A stretch of 64,000 bases of DNA from Calonectria ilicicola (Eukaryota > Ascomycota > Sordariomycetes > Hypocreales > Nectriaceae), in assembly GCA_020809705.1 (NCBI GenBank), contig CP085831.1:4774001-4838000 (forward strand), in the 5' to 3' direction. A model generated the notes under the pieces. It did no database searches, was not told the DNA's origin, and saw only the letters and a program-made list of their open reading frames with translations. Shown piece after piece: positions 43,354 through 53,847 of the stretch. Numbering within the stretch: the stretch's first letter is position 1; every line of letters starts with the position of its first letter. A program made the translations under genes and the position numbers.

Positions 43354-44346
43354 TCAAGGCACCCACATTGGCACATGCAATGGGGATGTGCCGTGGAGCT
43401 CCATTGTATCCGCATAACCCGACACATGCCCCTCCAGCTTCGGCTTTCGGGTAAAGATGATTAACATATCTCTGCTCGCGGGCTGTGCCGCATCTTGCTG
43501 ATGCACTGACGTAACGCTATGCTTGAAGTTGTGATCCACAAACATCAATGTGTCCAAGAAATGCTGATGATGAACGCGACCCCGGATCAAGGTGGGGTTA
43601 GTCTCCCATACCTGTACCCCGGTGGTCTCTTTGTTGTCATGGATGAATGTAACAGCGCTATCGGGACGCATGTTGTTGCTGCCTAGAAAGACTGTCATGG
43701 TGTGATCGGATCCGTCCGAATGTACACCTTCCAGTGCCGGTTCGCCAAAGATGCCGTTGTCCTTGGAGGTGTGCGTGCGTGCATTGAACATGGTACAGAT
43801 CCAGGACGAGGCAGAATAGTCCAGATGGTCGCGGGGTGCAACAGGGATACCATGGAAAACGAGTGCCTTGAACAGCATCAGCGCCTGCACAACTGTGTTG
43901 CCTTGCATGTCCATTGGAGTCTCATCGAACATCCTTGGAATGCCAGAGTCGTGTCGCTTGTAGTCCTCTTGCACTGTTAGCGTGTAGGGCTGTGCTTCAA
44001 GCCGCCGTATGCTGCGCGTCTCGGGGTCAATACAATACCGCCCGTAAGTCACCGAGCGGTAGTCAAGGGTTGGGTCAGGTCCCGTGAGATCGCTAATCTG
44101 CTTGACAGACTCAAAGTCGTCCTCCCTTGCGCCGAGGCCTTTCAGAATAGGAACTAGATTCTTTCCTGGAACAAAGATGAATTTATTTTGCAAATAGGTG
44201 TTGCGCAAAGCCATGATGGCGGCAATCGACTCGTAAAATCGAGCATCATAACGCCGTTCAAGAACATTTAATACGTGGGGCACTCGACGAGGGTTCTTGT
44301 GCCCATTAACAAAAGGCATGGTATCTTGAGACTGAGCCAAGCTCAA
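43354..44346 (-). CDS. Fe(II)/2-oxoglutarate dioxygenase of the PF10014 type (free amino acid hydroxylase-like)
   Basis: A single exon of 330 aa. The iron-binding triad is readable: H209-x-D211 in 'EGVHSDGSDHT', then H276 in 'DHNFKHSVTS'; R292 in 'SRDMLIIFTRKP' is the likely 2-oxoglutarate anchor. This 'GVHSDG...' block with a late 'RDMLIIF' is the pattern of the 2OG-Fe dioxygenase family whose studied bacterial members hydroxylate free amino acids such as L-isoleucine. It is transcribed divergently from a PLP enzyme across 596 bp with a TATA-like box at 44409-44416. Together they suggest building and hydroxylating an unusual amino acid. Family is fairly sure; substrate is inference. Confidence 0.8.
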   Translation of the reverse strand: MSLAQSQDTMPFVNGHKNPRRVPHVLNVLERRYDARFYESIAAIMALRNTYLQNKFIFVPGKNLVPILKGLGAREDDFESVKQISDLTGPDPTLDYRSVTYGRYCIDPETRSIRRLEAQPYTLTVQEDYKRHDSGIPRMFDETPMDMQGNTVVQALMLFKALVFHGIPVAPRDHLDYSASSWICTMFNARTHTSKDNGIFGEPALEGVHSDGSDHTMTVFLGSNNMRPDSAVTFIHDNKETTGVQVWETNPTLIRGRVHHQHFLDTLMFVDHNFKHSVTSVHQQDAAQPASRDMLIIFTRKPKLEGHVSGYADTMELHGTSPLHVPMWVP

Positions 44347-44942
44347 ACTTCAGTAATCGAGGGTGTGAGCACATGGTATTATTCTTGAAGGAAATGCTCT
44401 GCTAGGCTTATTTATACTAGGCTTGTTGACTCGCTCGACGAAGTGGCGACACCATGCTAGCGTCAAAGAATCATAGCACTGCAAGTCTCGTATCAAAACA
44501 CGCCAAGTAGTTGTAGAGAATGTATATCCGTTGAAAGAAAGTACTAAGACACTGTATCCGTGCAACGTTGAGCTCCTTCACTCCCTCATTATGGAAGGTC
44601 GTTTATGATCCCTGCATTGTAGGCTGAACCTCTCACTACTTTATTCACCCCATGGTGAAGATAACTAATGACCGGATTGTGTTTATGCTTGGAGAACCTG
44701 CGAGCTCACTAGACTGACCCAAGTGACGCCCACACTTGCACTGCCAACAACCTTCTACTCTTTTGTGGACCTTTGTATAAGACTTCTAGCTTTTTCTCGT
44801 CCTGATGATCCGTTGTGAGCCTATCCCGGTTTAGTCGAGCCCTTTCTCATTATAAACTTGCAACATTGGTGTGGGAAAATACCATCTAGTGTCAAGGTTA
44901 CTTTTGGTTTTGAATATTCCCACATTTTTCATAATTGCCTCA
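44347..44942. promoter_or_regulatory. Divergent promoter of dioxygenase and PLP enzyme genes
   Basis: This 596-bp region lies between two start codons. On the minus strand TATAAATA (44409-44416) lies 63 bp from the dioxygenase ATG. On the plus strand TATAA (44776-44780) lies about 165 bp from the PLP gene ATG. The arrangement fits joint regulation. Confidence 0.5.
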
Positions 44943-46664
44943 ATGGCTACTCCATATCCCATTGCAGTCTCAAGTGCCAATGGGCAGCTGTCGCGACGCA
45001 CAGATGTCAGGTCATATGAATCTCCCAAATTGTCTATCGTTCAGGCATGGTCTCTTCTGCTATCCAAACTCAAGGCCACGACTGCCATTATCAAACAGCG
45101 TTTTGATGAACGCGCCCGCATTGAAGAGAAGATATCTGCCCGAACTGATGGTTGGTGCGTCAATGTCTTCCTAGAGGTGTATACTCGCCTAGAGCAGCTC
45201 ACATCGGAGCTGGAGATGCAGCTAGCCATTACTCAGAACCTGGGTCAGACCCAAAGCCAAACGTCGTCAGCATTGTCAACATTTGCGCTCGCACCTTGGC
45301 AGATGGAGGAGCGATACCGTGCTTTGATCCAACTACAATCGTGTTTAGGGTCATTCTTTGAGCGCGCAAGTCCCGCATATGACCAATCGCAGACTGTGTG
45401 GTGGTTTGACCCCTCTTACCATCAGTCAGACGGCCTCAACTATGACCGATACGGAGCGCCCGACGTCCGCAATTTTGAGGCACAACTTCTAAAGGCTATG
45501 GCCCTAGGCAACGAGAAGCTACCCCTTAAGCTGTTGTTGACTTCTAGCGGCGTTGCTGCATTCACTGTGCTGCACCAATTCTTGATGACCAAGGTCCTCG
45601 AACCAGGCGACACCATTGTCATCTCCCCGTATCTGTATTTCGAATGTTTCGAGCATCTAAGGTTGCTCTCGCACGTCAAAGTCATTAACTCCAAAACATT
45701 TGATGCCGAGGATATCATTGCTACAGCAGAGAGGCACAACGCCAAAGCAGTCTACCTCGATCCAATGGCCAACACACTTGGCTTGGAGACTACTGATATA
45801 CGGAGGTTTGCGCAGCTGCTTTCGGGGAGAGACGGTTGGGCAGATCGGTTTCTCATAATTGACGGGACGTTGATCTCGGGCGGAATGGCGTTGTATGACT
45901 GGTTTGATACTCCCAGCCACCCCAAGGTCCTCTACTATGAAAGTGCCCACAAGTACGTCCAAATGGGCATGGATATTGTGATGCTTGGGTTCATGGTCTA
46001 CCCAGAGGTTTTCCATGACACCATAGGTCTCATCCGCCAGGTCACTGGAACGACGCTATATTCGCGCCAGGCAAATGTCCTGCCGCCCATTGATTACAAC
46101 ATCCACCAGTCACGGATGCATTGGCTCACTACAAATGCCGAGAAGCTCTATCATCTCTTGGATAAGAATGCCTCTGCTATAGCCGAATTCAACTTTCCAA
46201 CCCATTGGCGCAAGATGGGCTGGGCCCATGGCGGAAACGTGGTCACTATCCGGCTCTTTGGCGATCAGGTGAACAAGCGACCGAGCTTGGATATCTTTAC
46301 GAGCCTAGTACTTAGAGCCGCTGAGGAAGAGGGCGTTGCAATGACAAAGGGCGGTGGCCTAGGATTCTCTGTTACTCGCATTTGGCCATCGACACCTTTC
46401 ATTCGCAATGAAGATCCGTACATGAGAATCTCCGTCGGAGTTGATCCAAATGAAGTTGAGCCCGTGTCCAGAGCGATTTGTAAAGGACTTGAGAGACACT
46501 ACCGCGCCTCCAGATCTGCGATGTCACAATGGAGGCTCAAGGAAAATGGAGTGATCAATGGGAATGGGGCAATCAATGGTAACGGTGTGGCCAAAGAGAA
46601 TGGCGTCGCCAAAGAAAATGGATTGGTGAAAACCCAAAGCGCGTATTTTGATGCTAGCAGATAA
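44943..46664 (+). CDS. PLP-dependent enzyme, Cys/Met metabolism (fold type I) fold, divergent
   Basis: A single exon of 573 aa from ATG 44943 (an open frame upstream lacks ATG). From about residue 150 it follows the cystathionine-gamma-synthase-like fold: 'DRYGAPDVRNFEAQLLKAM', 'LLLTSSGVAAFTVLHQFLM', 'DTIVISPYLYFEC', 'VYLDPMANTLGLE', 'LIIDGTLISGG' and the Schiff-base lysine K337 in 'YESAHKYVQMGMDIVM'. Residues 1-150 are helical, glutamine-rich and unlike the usual family N-terminus. The tail (about 534-562) is a run of N-G-containing repeats. Family members make or break gamma- or beta-substituted amino acids; some fungal ones join homoserine derivatives to carbon nucleophiles. Here the divergent amino acid hydroxylase suggests a non-standard amino acid product. 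Confidence 0.82.
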   Translation: MATPYPIAVSSANGQLSRRTDVRSYESPKLSIVQAWSLLLSKLKATTAIIKQRFDERARIEEKISARTDGWCVNVFLEVYTRLEQLTSELEMQLAITQNLGQTQSQTSSALSTFALAPWQMEERYRALIQLQSCLGSFFERASPAYDQSQTVWWFDPSYHQSDGLNYDRYGAPDVRNFEAQLLKAMALGNEKLPLKLLLTSSGVAAFTVLHQFLMTKVLEPGDTIVISPYLYFECFEHLRLLSHVKVINSKTFDAEDIIATAERHNAKAVYLDPMANTLGLETTDIRRFAQLLSGRDGWADRFLIIDGTLISGGMALYDWFDTPSHPKVLYYESAHKYVQMGMDIVMLGFMVYPEVFHDTIGLIRQVTGTTLYSRQANVLPPIDYNIHQSRMHWLTTNAEKLYHLLDKNASAIAEFNFPTHWRKMGWAHGGNVVTIRLFGDQVNKRPSLDIFTSLVLRAAEEEGVAMTKGGGLGFSVTRIWPSTPFIRNEDPYMRISVGVDPNEVEPVSRAICKGLERHYRASRSAMSQWRLKENGVINGNGAINGNGVAKENGVAKENGLVKTQSAYFDASR

Positions 46665-47182
46665 TCCCCATATATGTATTGGCCTAAATCTATCCTCTTG
46701 AAATAAATTGATCGTGCCTTCGTCGTGACAGTGAGATCAGAATGAAAAATCTGGTCTCTGAAATATTGCCATCAATGATACGCAGCGATGATCCTCGCAA
46801 GTACGACCAACACAATAGATACATATCTGTCCTCCACTATCAACCTCAGTGACTCCACCCATATTCCCAATCAGAGCACCTGACGTGATTGGAACGTGGA
46901 TCACGATCCGCAATGACCTCTAGAACTGAAATCTCAAGCAACGAGTGTGGCTGTGCAACCGTGGCTCAGGCTAGGACAACTAGCGTCCTTGGGCCAGGAC
47001 CAGTGGTAGGACTCAAATAATCGCGTCTTCTCCTCTACCCCGATCGATTACTTGCTTTAAGCATAAAATTATTTGTAAAGGCTTGCACTCTATCTCATCC
47101 TTTGTTTAGGGTCAAGTTTGACCTCTTAATCCCCAAAGAATTCCTTCCACGCCAACGCGCCTCACTTGCGGACGCCTTCAAC
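46665..47182. other. Gap upstream of the pseudokinase gene
   Basis: This 518-bp gap contains the 3' flank of the PLP gene and the promoter of the next gene. An open frame runs from 47102 into the pseudokinase without an ATG before 47183. Nothing else is seen. Confidence 0.35.
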
Positions 47183-48304
47183 ATGGCGACCGTCTCTGCA
47201 AACCCACCAGACGCGCCCGAAGACGAGGCGAGATGCCCAGAGGATGATGAAGATCTCGGCGAGGCCCACAATCCTTCAACTCTTCTGGACAGCACGCACC
47301 ATGTTCTGGTGGGAAAGATAATATCCCAACCAAAAAACTCCTACCATTGTGTCATTGAGCATACCACTGCCAAGGGAGACTTGTTATCCATTTCCTATCC
47401 AGCAAAAAAATGGGAACTTGAAATGATGAAATATGCTGCGGCACACGACATCATTGTCCCCAAACCCCTGTATTTCTGTTCTGTCACCGATGAGAACGAC
47501 GACGAGTGCCAGCTCAGTGACCCTTGGGAGCTACCAGGGGTTCTAGAATGCACCCGCCACGGCTTTGCTCTGGTTACTAAACGAGTACCGGGGAAGACTC
47601 TCTTTGAGGTTTGGGATCATCTCACTGAAACCCAAAAGTCCAGTGTCAAAGATCAACTTCGTGCCCAGCTTACCCGAATGCGAACCTGCACCCAAGACAC
47701 GATTGGACGCTTGACAAGTTTGCCCCTCTCCGAGACTTTTCCTTTCGAATGGGTTGCTTGGTGCTGTGGCCCTTTCTCCTCACTGGAAGATTATGATGCA
47801 TGGCTCCTCAAAAAAACGAAACGCCCTACTATCAGCACCTGGAAGTGGAAATTCAAGCTAAGTCGCCGCCGACGCAAATCCTCTGGAAAGTTTGTTTTAA
47901 CTCATGGCAATCTTTCTCCGCACAATATCATGGTACATGGAGGTCAAATTACTGGCATCACTGGCTGGGAAGACAGCGGTTTCTTCCCCGAAGAAACTGA
48001 GTATGCTGTCGCTATGGCACGATTTAATTCAGACATGAAGTGGTGGACCTCTGTGCTTAAAGATGTATTGAAGCCTTGCTCAGCAGATATAGTTGATCTC
48101 ACAGGTTCTATATGGAGGCAAAGGAGGGCTTATTGTCGGAGGAAGGGTAATCATCTACCGCTCCTTATCGTTGTTCCTCTGACATGCATTTTTGTGGCCA
48201 CCTGCTGTTGTTTTGGCCTGCTCCAAGATTCGCAGGACGTAAAAGCAGAAAAGATCCGACACAAAAAGGCCAAGAAAAAGTTCAACAGCAAAAAGATTAC
48301 ATGA
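47183..48304 (+). CDS. APH-like pseudokinase with C-terminal membrane helix
   Basis: A single exon of 373 aa. The aminoglycoside-phosphotransferase-like (APH/choline kinase) fold is suggested by 'LEMMKYAAAHDIIVPKPLYF', 'FALVTKRVPGKTLFEVWDHLTETQK' and the catalytic-loop region 'FVLTHGNLSPHNIMVHGGQITGITGWEDSGFFPEE'-type block (about residues 237-270). In active members that block has HGD and DWE; here both acids are changed (N243 for the catalytic Asp, Gly for the metal-binding Asp). Near the C-terminus 'LPLLIVVPLTCIFVATCCCF' is a single membrane helix followed by a lysine-rich tail. I infer a membrane-anchored, probably inactive kinase relative with a binding or regulatory role. The frame is intact, so it is not an obvious pseudogene. 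Confidence 0.7.
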   Translation: MATVSANPPDAPEDEARCPEDDEDLGEAHNPSTLLDSTHHVLVGKIISQPKNSYHCVIEHTTAKGDLLSISYPAKKWELEMMKYAAAHDIIVPKPLYFCSVTDENDDECQLSDPWELPGVLECTRHGFALVTKRVPGKTLFEVWDHLTETQKSSVKDQLRAQLTRMRTCTQDTIGRLTSLPLSETFPFEWVAWCCGPFSSLEDYDAWLLKKTKRPTISTWKWKFKLSRRRRKSSGKFVLTHGNLSPHNIMVHGGQITGITGWEDSGFFPEETEYAVAMARFNSDMKWWTSVLKDVLKPCSADIVDLTGSIWRQRRAYCRRKGNHLPLLIVVPLTCIFVATCCCFGLLQDSQDVKAEKIRHKKAKKKFNSKKIT

Positions 48305-48388
48305 GATACAGGCTGTTCATACTATGCTCAATTGGGCTAATAATACATGCCGTTGATGATTTGTACATACAGAAAGCCTCTAAACAAT

Positions 48389-49744
48389 TTAGTCAGAAAT
48401 ACTAATAGGTGCTGTAAATCTATCCAAAAACTTATTATAGAGCTTGTAAAACTCTTTGCACTCTTCAGATTCCAATAGCATACTAGGAAAGCAATGCGAC
48501 ACGCCCTTGTAAGCAGCAACTTCCACATCGACGCCAGCATTCTTTAGTGCTTCGCCATAGGCGAGGCCTTCATCACGAAGAACGTCAAGACCTCCGCATT
48601 GGATCACTTTTCACAGGTTAGCCCACTTCGCAAATAAAAACTAGTCAAGATACTGAAAAACTCACGAGTTGGAGGAAGACCAGCCACTGACTCGGCCAAA
48701 AGCGGTGAATGTCGGTAATCAGACGTAATCTCAGGAAGGTATCTGTCCCAAGTATCCTCCATCTTCAAAGCGTCAAGAACACCACCGTTATCGTTCTGGA
48801 TGTAGCTGGCAAGCTCGTACTTGTCGTGGGGGAACAGCTTGGGATGGCAGATGATGGGAAAGTGGAGAACTTGGGCTATGATGCCTGTCACTCCCTTGTT
48901 CCTTGCCTCGAGGCCCAAGCAAGCAGCCTATTGCAAATGTTAATACCAATTGCCAATATTAGCTTGATAAATACGCACCAGGTTTCCACCCGCACTGCTT
49001 CCGGCTATAATAATTCTCTCGGGGTCAATGCCTAGGGTTTGAGCGTTGTTCTTGCACTAAAGCAAAAGTCAACAAATTGCATCTTCAATCAGATTCCTAC
49101 TCGATCCTCACCCATAGCAAGCCGTCGTAGCAATCCTGGAGTGGCACGGGGAACACTTTATCGGGTACCCTTTCTTTCTGTTAACACTTTTCTAGATAGC
49201 AATTCACCTAGATGAAACTCACATGCGGTAGTCAACGCTCACGACAACTACATCGTGAAGGGCTGCAGCATGGACGTTTTCAGCACCATCAGTCTCATGG
49301 TTTCCAACGCTCCAACCTAAGAAGTCACAAGGTGTGTTAATGCCAGAAATACCCAGATGGCCAAATTCATGCTTCCATACCTCCACCGTGCATTCGGTAC
49401 ATTAGGGGTGCGTTTGGCTTCACCTTGGGTGACTTGTAAACCAGCAGCTCGACCAAGTGTCCATCTCTTGCGGAAAATTGCATCTTCTTTGTGGCCACAT
49501 CTCGGGCCCTATCGGGGCTACCGGGAGGGAGGGGTGCATCGGGGAACCCGCGTAGTGTAGTCAAATACGTCTTCCAGTCGGGAATCTTCCACATGGCATC
49601 CATATCCTTATCGATGATCGGGCGAAGTGCTGTCCACTCTGCCTTTGGTTCTGAGAGGTGCCCATTTTTGGGAAGAGGTTTGAAGTTGGGATCCAGAACA
49701 ACATACTCGACTTGGGTCTTGGGAGGGGGGCGGGGGCCTTCCAT
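48389..49744 (-). CDS. Alpha/beta hydrolase (HSL/GDXG-type esterase)
   Basis: Six exons (49744-49381, 49316-49223, 49169-49112, 49056-48979, 48927-48666, 48606-48389) give 357 aa; the introns are 64, 53, 55, 51 and 59 bp. The oxyanion-hole motif 'MYRMHGGGW' (split by intron 1), 'VVVVSVDYRM' and the nucleophile 'IAGSSAGGNL' (G-S-S-A-G) mark the hormone-sensitive-lipase family; 'CGGLDVLRDEG' gives the acid and 'GVSHCFPSM' the histidine of the triad. Length and motif spacing are normal. It is a cytosolic esterase of unknown substrate. It may remove ester groups added by the acyltransferase of the neighbouring group, but this is only a guess from proximity. Confidence 0.88.
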
Positions 49745-52121
49745 GGTGTTAGTAGAGGTTGTAGTTGTTTGGGTAGTTGTGTCAGTAATCGTGGCGGTAT
49801 TTGGGCTTCACTGATGAGTTCAAAAGAAGCTTTCCGCTTGTAAGAGTTTGAGTACTGATTGATTGATGGTGAAAACAGATGAACAGGATAGCTGTTGATT
49901 AAATAACTTGGATGGAACGCTGAGCTGTCGAGTGGGGTTTCGACTCATCAAGACTTGACGTAAGCGGCGTCAACACAATGGAGGAAAAAATGTCTGTAAA
50001 ACGACATAATTTTCAGAAAATTCACAAGTATCCGTATCTCAACTAATCAGACCGCTTAATGATATTCCAAAATTAGTGCACTGCCATCTTCTTTACTGCT
50101 AAAACTCCTTCGATCTAGATAAATTCATCATGAATCGAAATGATTCATCCCCGCTTTTCCACATTCAGACGCGTCGGCGAAAACAAGTGGGGTCATATTT
50201 AGCTTAAAGATGCCAAGAGTTGTACAGCACCAGCACAAGTTGGTGGTTAAAATATGGTTCACCCTTTGCATCTGAGAATTACTCAGATACCTATTTTATG
50301 TGATATTTGTCTAAAAATGGAACGACGAGTGAGTTTATCCAGGCGGTTACTTTGTTGCTACCTGAGCCGCAAAGAATCGACGACCGGTTTGCATAAATGT
50401 GCATAAATATTGTACGCGGCTTGAGAGTAAGCACTAATATGCCGCCGTGGGTCATAAGACAACAGCAAATGCGCTACGGAAACATCGCATTTTTGGGAAT
50501 CAGGACTCTCAAGGCGAAACCATAATTTTATCAAAATCGATTCTACAGACACATTGAAGAATTCTGCAGCTCGTTTTTTTTTTCCAGTGGGACTCGAGGT
50601 CACGGCTTCGAAATCACCGGCGATATGAGATCACGGTGTGATGATGAAATTTGCGGATCAAGCAAATAATGACGATAAAGACAACACTGTCGCGATCATA
50701 TCATAAGAACAAAAGAAAAAAAGAAGAAGAAATGAAGTGAAAAAAAGTTAATATGTGAACAACTCCTTTTTATTACGTTTTGTGTGTTTCGGGGGACCGG
50801 GGTGCAAAGTGATGTGTCAATATATTCCATTCTGAGTTGCTATAGGGTAGTCTTGATATCATGCCACCGCCAAAATCCAGGGCAGCGCTTAGTGTTCTAG
50901 CTTTGATAGGTTCAGTCGTAATCGAATTTTTAAGCCATGTGTCGCTAAATACCAAGTCTTGCCCCTTGGAGTGAGGAATCATGGCATGTGGTAGCGGCTT
51001 TCTACCATGTCTATCTCTAAGACATACATCTTGATCGGCAGTTATCTGGCTTGCAAGGCCAGGCCAATATTTTCGAGACGTTCAATTTCGATTATCTGCG
51101 CATCACGATATATGTTGATAACCCGACCTAGTATCTTTTTTATGATACGTATTTATTTCCAATTGAAAGTTCAAACCTAATGGCGGCAAAGAATGCCGAA
51201 GCCACAGGGGAGTCGGAGAGTTAATGTGACGCCAGCAGGAGGGCCAACCCTGGCACGAGTGCGCACCACAAGTATTCAATACTGTGCGATGATCCTGCAA
51301 TCAAGCCACTCAACTGGGTTCCTCGCCTCAACTTTGGAAATTAGGAGCAACGCATGCAAGTGATCGATTCATTCTGGGTGTGGCTTAGTGGCAAAACCGG
51401 CACTCAAGGTTCGTCTTAATTTATCGTAGTTTGCCACTTTTTAACCATTCTTTTTGCTCAAAGACCGACCGTTTGAAACGTAGTTTCTTTTGTCTATCAT
51501 GCTCTCTTGGCAGTCGTCCACGTGCCTCTCCCTCCCCCCTATTCGCCAAAAACCTCAAGCTCTATCTATATCAGAGCTATAGCTGTCCTTATCGGACATG
51601 TGATCAGATCCTTCCCTGCTCATTAAAAATGCGGTGATGATTCTTCACCGCAATGGAAGAGACACATGACTACGATGCACAATCGCCACATTCTGGAAAA
51701 TGGGGAAACCGACTCATGTCATTGTTACGTATTTCTTTTTTGTTTCCCTTTCCTGTTTTTTTTCTTTTTATATTCCGAGCCACTTTCTGATGTCTCACAA
51801 AATCGCTAGCTGACGTGCCGCTCTTGTCATCCCTGTGTCAGACTCCGATGTACCCGCCGTTCATTCGCTTCCCCGCAGGAAATCAACCTAACGATTCAGC
51901 TATTCCTTAGTCTCACCAGCTGGCGACCACTAGCGTCGCCCAGAATGATAGAGATCACCCGATGAAGTGTGGCAAATGATTCAGGTGGTTCACTTTATTG
52001 TTGGGGCGGCCTGGGAATAAAAAAAGAAGAAGTCGGACAGGTCATAAAACCATGCCCCAGTTATCGACGTGATTTTCCCCACGCGCGCGCGAAATCCAAA
52101 GCGAAGCCAGATTTCTTTCTG
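49745..52121. other. 2.4-kb gene-free stretch
   Basis: No credible protein, RNA gene or repeat family is seen. It contains a purine-rich patch (50707-50745) and a pyrimidine-rich tract (51730-51768). Short open frames are unrelated to known families. Confidence 0.4.
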
Positions 52122-53395
52122 ATGGCAATCGATCCGAACGCAACGACGGTGACCCCCGTGGGCCTTGGGCGCACGCTTCTCATTGTGACACTCTTCTTCA
52201 TGCTTCCGACAGCCGTCGTTATTTCCCTACGATGCTGGGTCCGCATAAAACACCGAGCTTTTGGCGTGGATGATGGTCTGATGTTATTTGGCTGGGTAAC
52301 TCGACTGCGATCATTTTCTGAGGATGACTGACTGATAGTTTCCAGATGTTATCGATGAGCGTGAGCGGAATCGTTGCACGGAGCACGCACTACGGCCTTG
52401 GCATGAAGGACGCCGATCTGAACCCGACAATCCAAAGCACTGGTCGGAAGGTCAGCTACCACCACGGCGAGAAAGAAGTCAACTGACACAACAAACTTCC
52501 AGTACCTCTGGTTTTTTCAGACGACCTACTGCATCTCTTTATTATTCATCAAAGGGGCTATCTGCGCCACTCTACTTCGAATCGCCGTTGCAAAAACTCA
52601 CCGCATCCTTGTCTGGGTGACACTTATCTTTTCAACACTCTCCACAACCACGGTCATTATTGGACTCTTTGTCATCTATAAGCCAATATCTGCTGCCTGG
52701 GGTACCCCGGGAACATGTGCACCGACTGTTGTCATTGCCAGCCTCGGTTATCTGGTGTCCGCTGGGGCTGTTTTTACCGACTGGTCATGCGCGATTTTGC
52801 CTGGGTTCATGCTGTATAAAACGAGAATGAAGACTGGGATGAAAATATCCCTTAGTGTTATTCTTAGCCTAGGTGTTTTGTAAGATATTCGGCCGAATTT
52901 CACTTCATCTATGGCATTTGAAGACTAACATTGATCAAAATAGAGCATCAATCTGCACCATCATTAGACTTCCTTATGTCAAATATTACACCAGGACTGA
53001 TAATTATCTATGTATGTATCAATATCGGCGTTCATCTAGATCTAGAATCTGACTTTTAGCTTGATATAGACAACGTCGCCAACATCATCGTGTGGTCTAT
53101 CGTCGAATCCGGAATTGGCATTATCGCCGGTTCGCTACCTGCACTGAGGAAGCTTTTCAAGAAGCGGCACATTGTATTGACCGACGAAGAGTCACCAGCT
53201 CAACATACACCAAACGCAAAGCCAAGCAGAGCGATCGTAATAAGCGACATGTTGTCAGATTTACTGGGCACACAAAGCTCTACCATTGTGGGGAGGGAGG
53301 ATTGGGTGCCGCCTCATTTCGCTTCATCCAACCATGGAAACGTTGACGACGTTGGTGTAGAAATGCAGGTATTACAGCCAACAAAGAAGTCTTGA
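52122..53395 (+). CDS. Rhodopsin-like seven-helix integral membrane protein (fungal PTH11-related family)
   Basis: Five exons (52122-52295, 52346-52450, 52503-52879, 52944-53011, 53070-53395; introns 50, 52, 63 and 58 bp) give 349 aa. Membrane helices are seen at 'LLIVTLFFMLPTAVVISL', after 'GVDDGLMLFGW', 'YCISLLFIKGAICATLLRIAV', 'VTLIFSTLSTTTVIIGLFVI', 'VVIASLGYLVSAGAVFTDW', 'MKISLSVILSLGVLASICT' and 'VANIIVWSIVESGIGIIAGSLPALR'. The motifs 'R.WVR...FGVDD' and 'W..VE.G.GI.AGSLPALRKLF' are those of the large fungal rhodopsin-domain membrane family. Role is unknown; some relatives act in surface sensing. The C-terminal tail is cytosolic and polar. Confidence 0.85.
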
Positions 53396-53847
53396 AGATT
53401 ACACGTTTTTCGACTAGCGAGTTGATGTCATAGATCATTCTAGGCCATGTAAAATAATGATCTGAGTAAATGCGGAATTAAATTAATAGATAATTAGAAC
53501 TCAACTTCTCTATCAAATTCATAGTTGACTGCTCTTCATTTCAAAGGAATTAAAGGTCTTTTAACCCTCTTGTTATGACCTGATGACCAGGTGCGAGAAC
53601 ATTAAAGTCATAGATGTGTCAAAAAACAGTGAATAGAGCTGTAGTTGACTGTGGTGTGATTGTATTGTCTATGGATGACTATTTTATTACCACTAATACA
53701 TCGATATGCGTGTTTAAAGCACCACCTCAATGTCTTGTGCAGAAATCTTGTCGTGGTGGAAGCCTGGTCACTAACCGATGCACGTTGAGTCTAGACGACC
53801 GAGGCTTCAAGAAGAGTAAACCCTTTGCTTATAATCGAGCTCAAACT
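53396..53847. other. Convergent gap
   Basis: This 452-bp AT-rich gap lies between the rhodopsin-like and amidoligase 3' ends. Nothing is seen in it. Confidence 0.4.

Noticed and set aside
51381..51415. A TGGCTTAGTGG box-A-like word followed by GGTTCG, resembling a tRNA gene
   Set aside because: The second box does not continue as GGTTCGANTCC, and no acceptor or anticodon stem can be drawn.
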